Assembly (NCBI GenBank): GCA_023954475.1
Contig: JAMLHW010000011.1
Location: 118,495 to 182,494 of the forward strand
DNA: 64,000 nt
Direction of reading: 5' to 3'
From: Anaerolineae bacterium
Lineage (GTDB): Bacteria > Chloroflexota > Anaerolineae > Promineifilales > Promineifilaceae
The notes below the pieces were generated by a model. It was given only the letters and a program-made list of their open reading frames with translations. It had not been told where the DNA came from and ran no database searches. Shown in pieces: positions 51,601 through 56,860 of the stretch. Position 1 is the stretch's first letter, and each line of letters starts with the position of its first letter. Position numbers and translations under genes: made by a program.

Positions 51601-54600
51601 CGACTGGCATCGGTGGCGGCATCTATGTCTCACCCAGTAGCGGCAATCTCACCATTAACCGCAGCGTATTGCATGACAATTCGGCCGATGAGGGTGGGGC
51701 GCTCCACATCGGCGGTGGTCTGGTCGCGATCACAAACAGCACCATCAGCGGCAACTACGCCGAAACAGGCGGCGGCGCCCTGTTGCAGTCAGGTGGTGCA
51801 ACCATAGTGCGTAGCGCTACCATTGCCAACAACAGCTCACTTTCCCTTACCGACGGCCTGTATGTTACGGGTGGTACAGTAGACATGGCGCGCACCATCG
51901 TGGCCGACCACGCCGGTGGTGATAACTGTACATTTACATTGGGTACTCTAGCTGATAGCGGCGATAATCTGTCAGATGACAGTACGTGTAGTGTCGGTTT
52001 TACAATCGCAGATGCGCGCTTGGTCGCGCTGAACGACAACGGTGGCAGCACGCTGACACATGCACTGCAAGTTGCCAGCCCGGCCGCTGACGCGTTAGCC
52101 AGTTGTATCGAAACGGTTGACCAGATCGGCACACCACGGCCACAAAATAGCAGTTGTGATATTGGCGCTTTTGAACGGCCGAATGCGGCACCGGTAGCAG
52201 TAGATGACTACTATCTCGGTGCGCAAAACGAGACTGTGATCATTCCCGCCTTGACCGGCTCCTTATTCAATGATACGGATGCGGAGAATGATCCGATCAC
52301 AGCGCAACTCGTCACCCCGCCGCTGCAGGGAACACTGGTCTTCTCGCCGGATGGCGCCATCGTCTATACGCCAACCGTTGACTTCGAAGGCGTTATCACA
52401 TTCACATATGCTGTGACGGATACGTATAATCCCGTACCGGTCAACGCACCCGCCACGGTTGAGCTAACGATTCAGCCCGATATCTGTTTCGTCGACATCG
52501 ATCAGGATGACGTGACTGATTTCGCCGGCCCCACCGCAACAACCCTCCAAAGCGCCGTTGATGCAGCTGCTTCCAGCGCTACCGTACGCATTGCTGGTAT
52601 CTGCAGAGGTGGCAATACAGTTGCCGGTGAAACCCAAACCGTCTATATCAATAAGCCGCTGACGCTTGAGGGTGGTTATTCGCTGTCAGATTGGAGCTTG
52701 GGTTCAGATCCAACACTCTACGAATCCATTTTGGATGGACGAGGGCAAAATCGGACAGTGTATATTATGCCCACAGCCGGTAACGTGACGCTGCGCAATG
52801 TGACGCTGCGCAACGGCTGGGGTGAAAATGGCGGTGGTGTCGCGATCAATGGCGCATCTGTGCTGATAACGGGCACGACCATGACCAACAACACAGCTGT
52901 GTTCGACGGCGGAGCGGTCTGGCTGGACGGTGGAGCAGTCACAATTGACCATTCGACCATGCGTGACAATCATGCAGACGCTGCCGGCGGTGCGATTGCA
53001 GGGCTGGCCGATGCCATTACCATCACACACAGTACACTGAGCAACAACAGCGCATTTGCAGCGGGTGGCGCGATCGCCCTGTTGGACACGGCTGGTATGC
53101 GCACGACAACGGTCAACATCGACCAATCGACAATCAGCGGCAATGCAACCCAGACGGGAGCTACCAATCAAACTGGTGGCGGTGCCATGATTGTCTACGA
53201 CAGTGATGCGGCCATTACCTTGCAACACACGACAATTGTGAGCAATACGTCACCAGGGCTGAGCGGACGCGGCGGCATTTGGATTGGTGCCGGATCTGTC
53301 CAGTTGCAGCACAGCATTATTGCCTACCATGACAGTAATTGCGGCAATGGTGGCGTGACGTCGCTGGATTACAACATCGACGATGACGGATCGTGTGGGT
53401 TGCTCGGTGCAAATGACCAAAGTGGGGTCGATCCGCTTCTGAATGATCTGGCTGATAATGGCGGCAGAACGCAAACGCATGGCCTGCAAGTTAGCAGCCC
53501 GGCGATCGATGCGATTCCAGCAGGTAGCTGTCTGTTTTCAACTGATCAGCGTGGCATGCCGCGGCCAAACGGCGACGGTTGTGATATTGGTGCGGTGGAA
53601 GCGCAACCCATGTGTAGCACCATTGATATCCAAACAGGCTGGAATATGGTGTCACTGCCGGTACTGCCGGTGGATGCCACTGTCGCGACCTTGTTCCCCA
53701 ATGCGACATCACCGGCATACGCTTATCAGAACGGGTATGTTGAGGTGTCTGTGTTGGAGTTGGGACAGAGCTACTGGCTCAAGTTCGATGCGGCCGAGAC
53801 GGTTTCTGTCTGCGGCCAAAGTGCGCCGGTCAGCAACAGTATCGCTGTCAGCGCCGGCTGGAACATGATCGGCATCTACGATAGCAGCGTCGCTGTGGGC
53901 GACATCAGCAGCGCGCCGGGTACGATTGACTCGCCGTTCTATGGGTATGACAACGGCTACGATGTGGCGACTGCACTGGAACCGGGACAGGGATATTGGG
54001 TCAAGGTTTCGGCCGAAGGTACCCTGTCATGGCCCGCTGCCCTGGTCGCACCAGTCAGTCGCAGCGGCGGCATGGCACCGGAGCAAGGCGGCGTGTGCAC
54101 GCCTGACTGGTCGGCCGAGATCGCCGTTACCGATACCGGCGGCGGGTTGCAGCGCCTGCAAATCGGCGTCGCACCCGGCACCACACCGGCTTACGATCCC
54201 GGCTGTGACACGCTGGCGCCACCGCCGCCGCCCGGCGGTGCGTTCGATGCCCGGCTGAAGACGACCACCGAGGATGTGCTGGCTGACTACCAGGGCACGC
54301 CCGGTACGTGGATCGTGGCGTTTGACGCCGGTACCGGTGCAGACCCGATTAGTCTGGCCTGGAATCCGGCGGCATTGCCCAACAACGCCGACGGCTACTA
54401 CATCCAGGATCGGTTGACGGGCACGCTGCTGCGCGTGAGCATGGCGGCAGTCAACAGTGTGACGGTGACGCTCCCGTTGAGCGACCTGGAGATCGTCTAC
54501 GAGGGCCCCACCGCCGTCACGCTGACTTCCCTGCATGCCGCCGGCTTTGTTGCACCTGGTGCGGCGCTGGTCTGGCAGGTGACGGCGTTGGCCGCGCTGC

Positions 54601-54650
54601 TGGGCATCACGTTGCTCTTGACGCGGCGGCGCGAATGGCTTGTGCGTTGA
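36669..54650 (+). CDS. Giant 5993-residue exported modular surface protein
   Basis: Domains in order: signal peptide (1-35); LolA/LppX-like part (about 38-290); one or two hydrophobic helices (about 310-360); thrombospondin-3-like calcium repeats DxDGDGxxD (about 456-575); an unassigned region; a cluster of four to five membrane helices (about 1178-1338); more calcium repeats (about 1561-1650); five LamG-like domains (from about 1816, 2016, 2274, 2480 and 2945) with Ig-like inserts; a LamG/DUF8202-type region (about 3360-3680, with IESYLAFKYGLTL); a DUF11-like domain (about 3790-3920); four beta-helix modules (from about 3927, 4366, 4842, 5273), three opening with a Cys-Asp-rich TDFA segment; cadherin-like Ig linkers; two GWNM repeats (about 5655, 5745); and a C-terminal helix with RRREWLVR. 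Probably an adhesin or sheath protein. Uninterrupted frame. Confidence 0.9.
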   Translation: MTHKQTVSTRKAIAILLVLAGLLLIGTLATDVDAQSAGIQSTLDKVYEAAVSADFYSFRTHVVQTTNPAPKLANVGRHARTDQLHLNGSVDQVAEEITMSLWSGREGDPTLDIRTEEGIVYGRTSDDDTWQRSELATDLFAPGGDIAGFLNTAINVEQVDTFAEGLSSGQFPFELFPDSKTDSFTRYRFDIDSVRYATQIREQMEAQLRSEGKLPLGVELELVREYVEMRGQGEVWVDADNQPVFQVVHLKFPPDETDMSWIEADITTTYSDMAQASLPSVAMLLQQPDRFGREILMDAQQFITTPDVRDALIGISMIMLLAAGGLMVMRARQTRFVYGALAFTMVFNPVAAPLLQASELSAFTDHVAAQQSQRDAAEEEQTVQQELQGLMIDAKFDPLTDPLTAAGPDNSPFIDSSATPVPNDSAFVLNEEGAAVIADESAYRATDPPLLFGFETGVDTDGDGLTDDIELLQLGTDANQVDSDADGISDYAEVIGFEINGVTWYTNPLQSDSNGDGLADSAECNVRADIAPDRTLPSSFTYVACEDTDGDLTPDVWDYDNDGDGVPDNVDSSPIYVGDLASTPRGKIDINLSGYQTDKALFVDFQIRPTDVDHLFLTNNVYDWPGFDTQGNIQRVLTDTLATYQSELLDPSVSNTDNGDFMLSPMLELTLPWNASNPSAGLPISPTYTGAITIGTPITTFVNIDAMDAQSIQLSKDTSTGEVVAYLPLSVVQDNVGATPVAWAARMLYQPTDATWPENHEARLLWLVMGLSDECDTSGIGSTPYEQYCSADNPQNWRSQGTVIYHRYYADFTLTGLNVREDLGNTFAVVAQNQATVTTNGYEPYLWHLADALDATYMQALLTSGTRFDTAEIATRFDDNGSLPDGDPQRWGIPKNALSVQTGSYADQTAGFAALRETLLPTVLTETVTSPISGTIATVLFAREETYRGALLGGSNMSVSGDTVTVALAGLESETAVGLNWAPHKYVSGSGWENMEVFDYLTQLETIVPAEVNSADITALLGGPPEDQTVALSGITRLAKATYATYFSGYSNVIAFNGSPVQTESIVEADFLLVPGEKPLVNLSQDALADLQILFLDLATTSLDGETIANADVSALTDASSILHALGVMEQELLYPTAKGVAAVSKGTIGAFIWVYKKMYSLSGISPGGFSGNTFYYGSKFLTVIYVSLLAATYLFGDLNKQGWRIVMNVASVIAAVMTTIYAVMTYAAYGGYSIAAAMGNAKAISRINTVLRFQKVGALYSALLVVVVAIGSLIFTVLYNKIQYGSITYNQLVAQTLATIVIAVVLAVVAVSFVGTILIAFLSLLDAILRVICSIRNDSLDSFLCTGITQTVTEALAKVIYQTDPAIDFDRSDRLQIGTDGFVLADQSQGFVVGNNVLITQTITNTLFMDDHILQFNRLLLRSDVRNAIRDSAFDYSIQQGTTNLHDSLSLGSMSWADPAGDAVAQRTFVVTGTLNYLAGVNATATNLNLSEGFQSKRADCWWTWISSAYICNLIPYGDTLNYNIGQSFALDIFPATFDEFVAFQQESSGAYLHNMPGLPVQVDADGDRLRSIAAGGVDPDDTTWDTDGDGLSDFWELTNDFDPENADTDGDSLSDYWEAFHNTNPRLTDSDYDGLSDAEEVFHPDALNAYDNTTGVIWNGGWEIVYDYDSGTALTTRVESDPLDANGDGDELLDRFERVYGNNPNLAETFNAFNMLNREFGVVGRDFDFARPGDWVTYTVDIENALDTNRRILGLGEAELPPDVLQDTQLYDVIGQQSVNLSGQAQVPPSITATSEVSLTLRAGGIVEDVGTGRRLWLHLNELSGSTFYDDSGTATAHDATCLNNCPTIRNGYLDFRGSDALQVADHPDFDLTTFSVGMWILPLGQTGYRTLITKGGDFQSPFQLRINGNNQLEGLVLAANCTTLRSAVATTSLAINQWQQVTMTFDGFNIRLYQNGNPIGSGTADGVCTTTNERIEIGRRPNGGYFSGFMDEIEITARALEAGELAAQFGDKAVYMTFDEGSVGEFLPITDASGNNHALHLGTQNINGSLTVIPAQTTRYQGAVGEAIRLGTWEPPSIEHIIVHGALGLEANDDAFTFSAWLKDSGIDPADEVPFTYGERLFSINPKYYSPSQPDFAVTFRNNGNLVVESGWCDDLTLLTVPFFDNTTDWFHFALSVEPTTNTYNLYKNGSLLSSKTWNCAIDLAPDGNGFDFQLGHWWINHVFSWCDPEWEGCPYTLPISWEGYVDEVVIERRALTAAEVATQFEESFRRLELLLDEPPGQFRVVDNTFNAYEATCSGTGACPDTGLPSVGNQGLRFNGDEYMTLIPTTNDLGLVEDSFTVAAWINGTDFSGNNTILGTDATVNRRGLELSIRNGQPFMGFYGSDTTSGTTLTTGEWVHIAFVYCANCTNGTQTIYINGVAAGSGTNKPSFLGTDPLRIGRSASGNYFDGMIDHLVVEERAMTAAQVQALMLEMPVLNLHLDEEYETVAASNAFADTTRFSNDATCSGAICAKAGFNGQMRETPKFDGVDDVLTVAAASQLNLDSYSISLWLRPSKSGVAQTVLDKSNAGSSINYRLRLNSSGQLVFDTHDSACSGTLRSVQTPVPLLLNQWSHVAATFDGFDTVRLYVNGALAAEQTVAGADGACTASHALKIGGNFAGNLDELAIFGQLLTEDEVADLYTYQAAWVDTRVYQLIGVDVDDPLVTAPVEQYISAESDQQFAILASDPSGIANVSATVSAGSAVVNQDGSVWILSYSPPANPQASDTPVSITVTATDGVGRTASDQTQLFIDDVAPTLFIGTRTVLSDTLIFTGEIRDLGTETFDASGLNRDSVRFNLYDAFGVTVAGYYSATVGDPDVGGFHTYTVTYPLPANALGRYTFRLIAEDNVGNRAETTFPAFDQLIQNFPPHGDRVFASQVITRVNTTLAGTASGVPYPFTSQSALFHFEETPGSIFYMPEEGEMQQIECVLCLDTIQVEELRGTVSLLSSADSYLDSSGNDYTATCTDCPTNGSSGRLGRALTFDGVGNVLDLAVTPTISTVTQLGLDDSFTLMAWVKPTGVTGIQPVLASPSGTLMLGLDGSHIVFNDGVTTTIGTTAIGAGGWVHLAWRYDALNGEQTVFVNGLLDGTTADVPPFAGSGSLLIGGNSVDYFGGVIDEFALYDRALSADEIYDVAVYFNDPVTIQSAELRLRRASDGVLTQEEGTWFNLATTTNNRQTIWEYPIFGAIEGPYQADLRVTDSVGNVRFISNIWSGNIDTKAPEVNMVYNDLGGGNAEISCQASDWSLDTAGWVCPVGPRNDVYEDALWFTEIYSGVQQLSQFTTTLQIAPSDDSFMQACDVYGRCTGFNGNSGPGGVTSDLALWLRSDRGTSTQLDNAPIATWVDQSPSANDAAQTTVASQPTYQADLESTLRGYPTILFDGVDDSMSLDPTLLANGTSGRTTFAVVRPISGQRMPILSYGADASGQRSDLNYSIEFQSVTVGDHEFGRFAYPVDWIEDWRIVSFELPDAAQSDEWQIRVDGNPLPVTTLDGTPQTVNTGTAGATIGNTFAGGDLREFWGSMAEIVHYDRPLGDSERNQIESYLAFKYGLTLDAGVDYVDSSGAVVWDATANAQYHHAVRGLVRDDLTNLNLLQAYPSVESTTLMTITHGNDPSNPAPFANDGTYMVVGHNGVSSGSHLELISGITTIWYSERQWKVQETGTITDTSVTFDMLAIEGSTSPNGTFFSIYTAFGSEQTALFIDADGDGDFSNATIYDQNRTIDGDTVTWTGVDFPDGAVFALIFIRDNENPNIIISTNKSSAARDEIVEFTVALESGDEVPLPNLTYYHYLPPELEYITDTLTIDVEVCCGDPPPTVITGTLVGDPPLMATGIEIPPVATVIFTFQTRVVSSEMVTVSTRVEIDDPLAFFPSIETNLLGLVGEPSCIVESSGDGLTDFASASGAAVQEAIDAASAGATLKIAGDCVGVRQTAGISQTAFISKSLTLVGGYPISPTNWLAASNPLTYDTLLDANGLGRTVVVTGTADVTVQNMILQNGSADFGGAVYQSGGALTLDHVAVRDSTASADGAGIYATAALTLTHSLVRDNDAGSSDGGGVALNGGTLNVINSTIAQNDANNGGGVFVAGGSAEFVNTTIAENSASGTGGGVNNSGGSVDLGHSILADNTAGTGPDCGGGSDVFANGYTVVGSSTGCTLASSSEDLINTDPLLASLADYGGTTASYALLPGSPAIDIGGSCEVTDQRDIARPQIAACDAGAFESHGFTLAQGSGDGQATFIDSPFSVPLVVTVTAVNSAEPIASGIVTYDSPNSGAGLDADPILVTVGASGRAVLNATANGSAGSYVVSATAQGASGTGSFNLTNNDCTYIVTNDNDNGFGSLRDAVDRICIGGTITFADDFTILLQSPITVTNSALTIDGTGRDIIVSGDSDGNASGDVRVFHVASSASVTMTAMTVENGSADSGAGIDIDGGTALLNDIIVQLSTAGSGSGGGVRVHNGGSLTMIGGALIDNSASGLGGGLSVINASANLTAVTVANNTANGGGGINNQTGTVHIEQSAIYNNTANLFGGGLLGFNTATYTLTNSTLSGNAANGAAGSHGGGAMNQYNGGATTLINTTVAYNQSPNQPGKDGLWIESGTLTLEQSVLAGNNDASCNLAAAAISAGYNVVDDVSCALGGTNDQNNTNPLLMALGDWGGETWTHALLSGSPALNTTPAGACATTVDQRGTVRPQGSGCDSGSFEFVNVAPVATNDAYGVSQNVTKAVIANDGVLANDSDANGDTLTAVLVTPPASGTLALAADGSFGYTPTNNFLGTVTFTYRADDSAVQSNLATVTLNVLAPTCFVEIDGDNITDFASHDSSAVYAALLDPTATFIKIAGTCAGVNLTPLDTQLGLIDRSVTLAGGYDSADWLADPDPRAYPTVLDAQGGGRVFQIDFGTTVTLTGMTLQGGSADYGGAIYMSGNELTLSEVTIRDNAATGIGGGIYVSPSSGNLTINRSVLHDNSADEGGALHIGGGLVAITNSTISGNYAETGGGALLQSGGATIVRSATIANNSSLSLTDGLYVTGGTVDMARTIVADHAGGDNCTFTLGTLADSGDNLSDDSTCSVGFTIADARLVALNDNGGSTLTHALQVASPAADALASCIETVDQIGTPRPQNSSCDIGAFERPNAAPVAVDDYYLGAQNETVIIPALTGSLFNDTDAENDPITAQLVTPPLQGTLVFSPDGAIVYTPTVDFEGVITFTYAVTDTYNPVPVNAPATVELTIQPDICFVDIDQDDVTDFAGPTATTLQSAVDAAASSATVRIAGICRGGNTVAGETQTVYINKPLTLEGGYSLSDWSLGSDPTLYESILDGRGQNRTVYIMPTAGNVTLRNVTLRNGWGENGGGVAINGASVLITGTTMTNNTAVFDGGAVWLDGGAVTIDHSTMRDNHADAAGGAIAGLADAITITHSTLSNNSAFAAGGAIALLDTAGMRTTTVNIDQSTISGNATQTGATNQTGGGAMIVYDSDAAITLQHTTIVSNTSPGLSGRGGIWIGAGSVQLQHSIIAYHDSNCGNGGVTSLDYNIDDDGSCGLLGANDQSGVDPLLNDLADNGGRTQTHGLQVSSPAIDAIPAGSCLFSTDQRGMPRPNGDGCDIGAVEAQPMCSTIDIQTGWNMVSLPVLPVDATVATLFPNATSPAYAYQNGYVEVSVLELGQSYWLKFDAAETVSVCGQSAPVSNSIAVSAGWNMIGIYDSSVAVGDISSAPGTIDSPFYGYDNGYDVATALEPGQGYWVKVSAEGTLSWPAALVAPVSRSGGMAPEQGGVCTPDWSAEIAVTDTGGGLQRLQIGVAPGTTPAYDPGCDTLAPPPPPGGAFDARLKTTTEDVLADYQGTPGTWIVAFDAGTGADPISLAWNPAALPNNADGYYIQDRLTGTLLRVSMAAVNSVTVTLPLSDLEIVYEGPTAVTLTSLHAAGFVAPGAALVWQVTALAALLGITLLLTRRREWLVR

Positions 54651-54665
54651 CGAAACAAGATGGGG

Positions 54666-54714
54666 AATCGGCCGAATCAGTGCGCATGTTTGTGCAGAAT
54701 TGATTCGGCCGATT
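54666..54714 (+). terminator. Stem-loop built from two TCGGCCGA copies after the giant gene
   Basis: AATCGGCCGAATCA (54666-54679) and TGATTCGGCCGATT (54701-54714) are exact 14-bp inverse repeats, each containing the genome palindrome, 16 bp after the stop codon. Followed by TCTGGCC, no long T-tract. Confidence 0.65.
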
Positions 54715-54844
54715 TCTGGCCTAAACTGATCCTATACATCGTGTAGGACTCCTCTGCCGGCATTGTGCTGAGCACACCCACAGTAGAGACCAATTTGTTG
54801 TGGAGAAATTCCGTGGATCAGCCAACTCTAAATCGACGATCCGC

Positions 54845-54862
54845 GATTTTCGGCCGAAAATC
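54845..54862. repeat. 18-bp perfect palindrome centred on TCGGCCGA
   Basis: GATTTTCGGCCGAAAATC is the most extended symmetric copy I saw; it lies in non-coding DNA 47 bp before the PadR promoter -35. Confidence 0.85.
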
Positions 54863-54908
54863 AATACACGATGGTATGGTTTATTCCGGGGCAATCATTA
54901 TGAAAGCC

Positions 54909-54938
54909 TTGACAAAAGCAGTAAAAATCGAGTAATAT
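54909..54938 (+). promoter_or_regulatory. Near-consensus sigma-70 promoter of padR-like gene
   Basis: TTGACA (54909-54914), 18-bp spacer, TAATAT (54933-54938). Transcription would begin about 54945, so the in-frame ATG at 54937 cannot be the translation start. Confidence 0.8.
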
Positions 54939-54968
54939 GTCGCTAGACGACATGTCGCCAAACGACTT
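54937..54968 (+). promoter_or_regulatory. Two tandem palindromic operators, probably for PadR autoregulation
   Basis: ATGTCG-N5-CGACAT (54937-54953) is followed in phase, 15 bp on, by ATGTCG-N5-CGACTT (54952-54968). They cover the promoter -10 and start point. ATGT/ACAT dyads of this spacing are typical PadR sites, and the next gene encodes a PadR protein; binding here would block its own transcription. Confidence 0.65.
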
Positions 54969-54990
54969 ACAAAAACACAGGGTCATCTGC

Positions 54991-55332
54991 ATGAATGTTC
55001 AGGAAAAACTGCCCCTGCGCGAAGCAACTTTTTTTATTCTGCTGAGTCTGGCCACGACGCCCAAGCATGGCTACGCGATCTTGAAAGATACGACACAGCT
55101 GAGCGACGGTCGCGTCAAGCTGGGCACGGGTACACTGTACGGAGCGATTAAGCGATTGCTGGAAACGGGCTGGATCAGGCGCGTAGACGATGATGGGGAA
55201 AAAGAAAACGGCAGCCCGAAGAAGGAATATACGCTTACCGAACAGGGCCGGCGTATCTTTGAAGCTGAAATCGCACGTCTGGAGTCGATTATAGTCGTGG
55301 CCCAAAAATCAAAGGCTGGAGCCGAGGTATGA
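54991..55332 (+). CDS. PadR-family transcriptional regulator
   Basis: 113 residues, the normal length for the short PadR subfamily. Winged-helix features: PLREATFFILLSLATTPKHGYAILKD, GTLYGAIKRLLETGWI (recognition helix) and the wing with SPKKEYTLTEQGRRIF, followed by a C-terminal dimerisation helix. ATG 54991 is the first in-frame ATG compatible with the predicted start of transcription. PadR proteins repress neighbouring transporter or membrane-protein genes and release on ligand binding; here the target is likely its own operon, including the membrane gene at 55402. Confidence 0.9.
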   Translation: MNVQEKLPLREATFFILLSLATTPKHGYAILKDTTQLSDGRVKLGTGTLYGAIKRLLETGWIRRVDDDGEKENGSPKKEYTLTEQGRRIFEAEIARLESIIVVAQKSKAGAEV

Positions 55333-55401
55333 GGTCTTCATGCGTGGGTATGCATTTGGCTGGCACCAATAAGGCAGCTATCAGATCAGGGAAGATACTT
55401 C

Positions 55402-56715
55402 GTGAAGCCAGAGATTAGTTCTCTAATCGTCCAGATTTATCACTATTTGCTGCGCCTTTATCCGGCAGCGTTTCGGGCTGAGTTTGGTGATGAAATGGAG
55501 ACCGTCTCTGCAGCGACTGCTAGGGAGGCTGCTGAAGAAGGAGCAGGGACTGTACTGGCTGTTCTCCTGAAAGAAGTGGTTGATTTTCCGGCCAGCCTGG
55601 CCGATGCCTACAGGCAGGAGCCAATCTATGTGGGGGTGACGGTCATGAAAAGAGAAGCAAGTTGGAATGTTTGGCCGTTGTGGGTGGTCTTGAATCTATT
55701 GGCCATTCCCCTGGCCGTCTTGGCGATTATGCTCTTGGTTGTGCTTGTCAGGCCCCTAATACATCTCAATGGGCTGGCATCTCTGGACGTATTACCAGCA
55801 ATCTTGTACGGTCTGGTTGTGGGGATCAAGCCTCTGCTGCAGCTCTCGCAAGCCATCTTGTATGGTTCCATGTTGATCCTGGTCACAACAGTGCTCCAGT
55901 GGCTTTTTCTGCGTCGCTATTTAGAAAATGCTGCAGTCTGGATACCGCTGACAATCGTTGGCTGGTTGGCCGGCATTCTTCTGATTTATCTGATTCGGCC
56001 GATTGCAGAAATCACCGCAAACGAATGGCTGCCGGCCCTCATTCCGCCACTGCTCGGCGCACTGGTCGGCCTGGCGCAGTGGCTATACTTGCGTCGAGTG
56101 GCTCAGCGCGCCGGGTATTGGGTGCTGGCCAGCACAATTGGCTACGGCCTCTTGGCGCGGGGCGTGTTTGGCTCCTTCACTTCTATCCCGGAATTCGTTT
56201 TATTCATCCTGGCGCCCTTCGCCATTACCGGCTTGGCGCTTGTATTGCTGCTGCGGCAGGGTGAGATTGCAGAAAGCAAAAAACAGAATGCGGAAAACAA
56301 AAAGAGGGTTGGTTTCCTGGCTTGGGGTATGCTGCTGCTGATTCCATTGTTCTTTGCCGGGAGCTGGGTGTATGCTACGGGACAATTGACGCTGGCTAAG
56401 GCAAACGGCATCTATGCCACACCTGAGGAGGGGATGGAACAGGAAATCATAAAGGGGGCGGAGAAATCCCCGGTGGAGCGGGTGGAAATAATAACTGCCG
56501 GAGTCAATGCCAACGACGGCAGCCAGCCACATGTTTGGTTTGTTAGGGCCTGGATCTTCGCTGATCAGCGACCGGACGGAAGACCCACTGAGCGGGGTTA
56601 TGGTGGAGGATCTTACTTCCTGCGCGTGAAAGAGGGGTGGGTACACGTTCCCGAAGGCGCCTTTCCTGAATTCATTGGCTGGGTGATGACGCTTTATGGG
56701 CTGGAGGGTGCGTAA
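55402..56715 (+). CDS. PadR-associated multi-pass membrane protein
   Basis: 437 residues from GTG 55402. The cytosolic N-terminus has LLRLYPAAFRAEFGDEME, a motif commonly found at the start of PadR-linked permease-like proteins. Eight or so membrane helices follow (about 90-310), then a last helix (about 316-333) and a 100-residue extracytoplasmic tail (GVNANDGSQPHVWFVRAWIFAD). It resembles ABC-permease-associated proteins but lacks an FtsX domain, and no ATPase is adjacent. Cotranscription with padR (69-bp gap) is likely. Function unknown. Confidence 0.7.
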   Translation: MKPEISSLIVQIYHYLLRLYPAAFRAEFGDEMETVSAATAREAAEEGAGTVLAVLLKEVVDFPASLADAYRQEPIYVGVTVMKREASWNVWPLWVVLNLLAIPLAVLAIMLLVVLVRPLIHLNGLASLDVLPAILYGLVVGIKPLLQLSQAILYGSMLILVTTVLQWLFLRRYLENAAVWIPLTIVGWLAGILLIYLIRPIAEITANEWLPALIPPLLGALVGLAQWLYLRRVAQRAGYWVLASTIGYGLLARGVFGSFTSIPEFVLFILAPFAITGLALVLLLRQGEIAESKKQNAENKKRVGFLAWGMLLLIPLFFAGSWVYATGQLTLAKANGIYATPEEGMEQEIIKGAEKSPVERVEIITAGVNANDGSQPHVWFVRAWIFADQRPDGRPTERGYGGGSYFLRVKEGWVHVPEGAFPEFIGWVMTLYGLEGA

Positions 56716-56860
56716 ATGACCGTATGGTTTTATTGGAAGTGAACAGAACGTGTTGTTCCGGCATTCGGCGTGTGTGGTCTCGCCACTATCTCTACCAACT
56801 GAACCGCGTTACCCGAATCCGAATTGCTGCATCAAAAAAGCTTGGCACAATCAAATAGCA

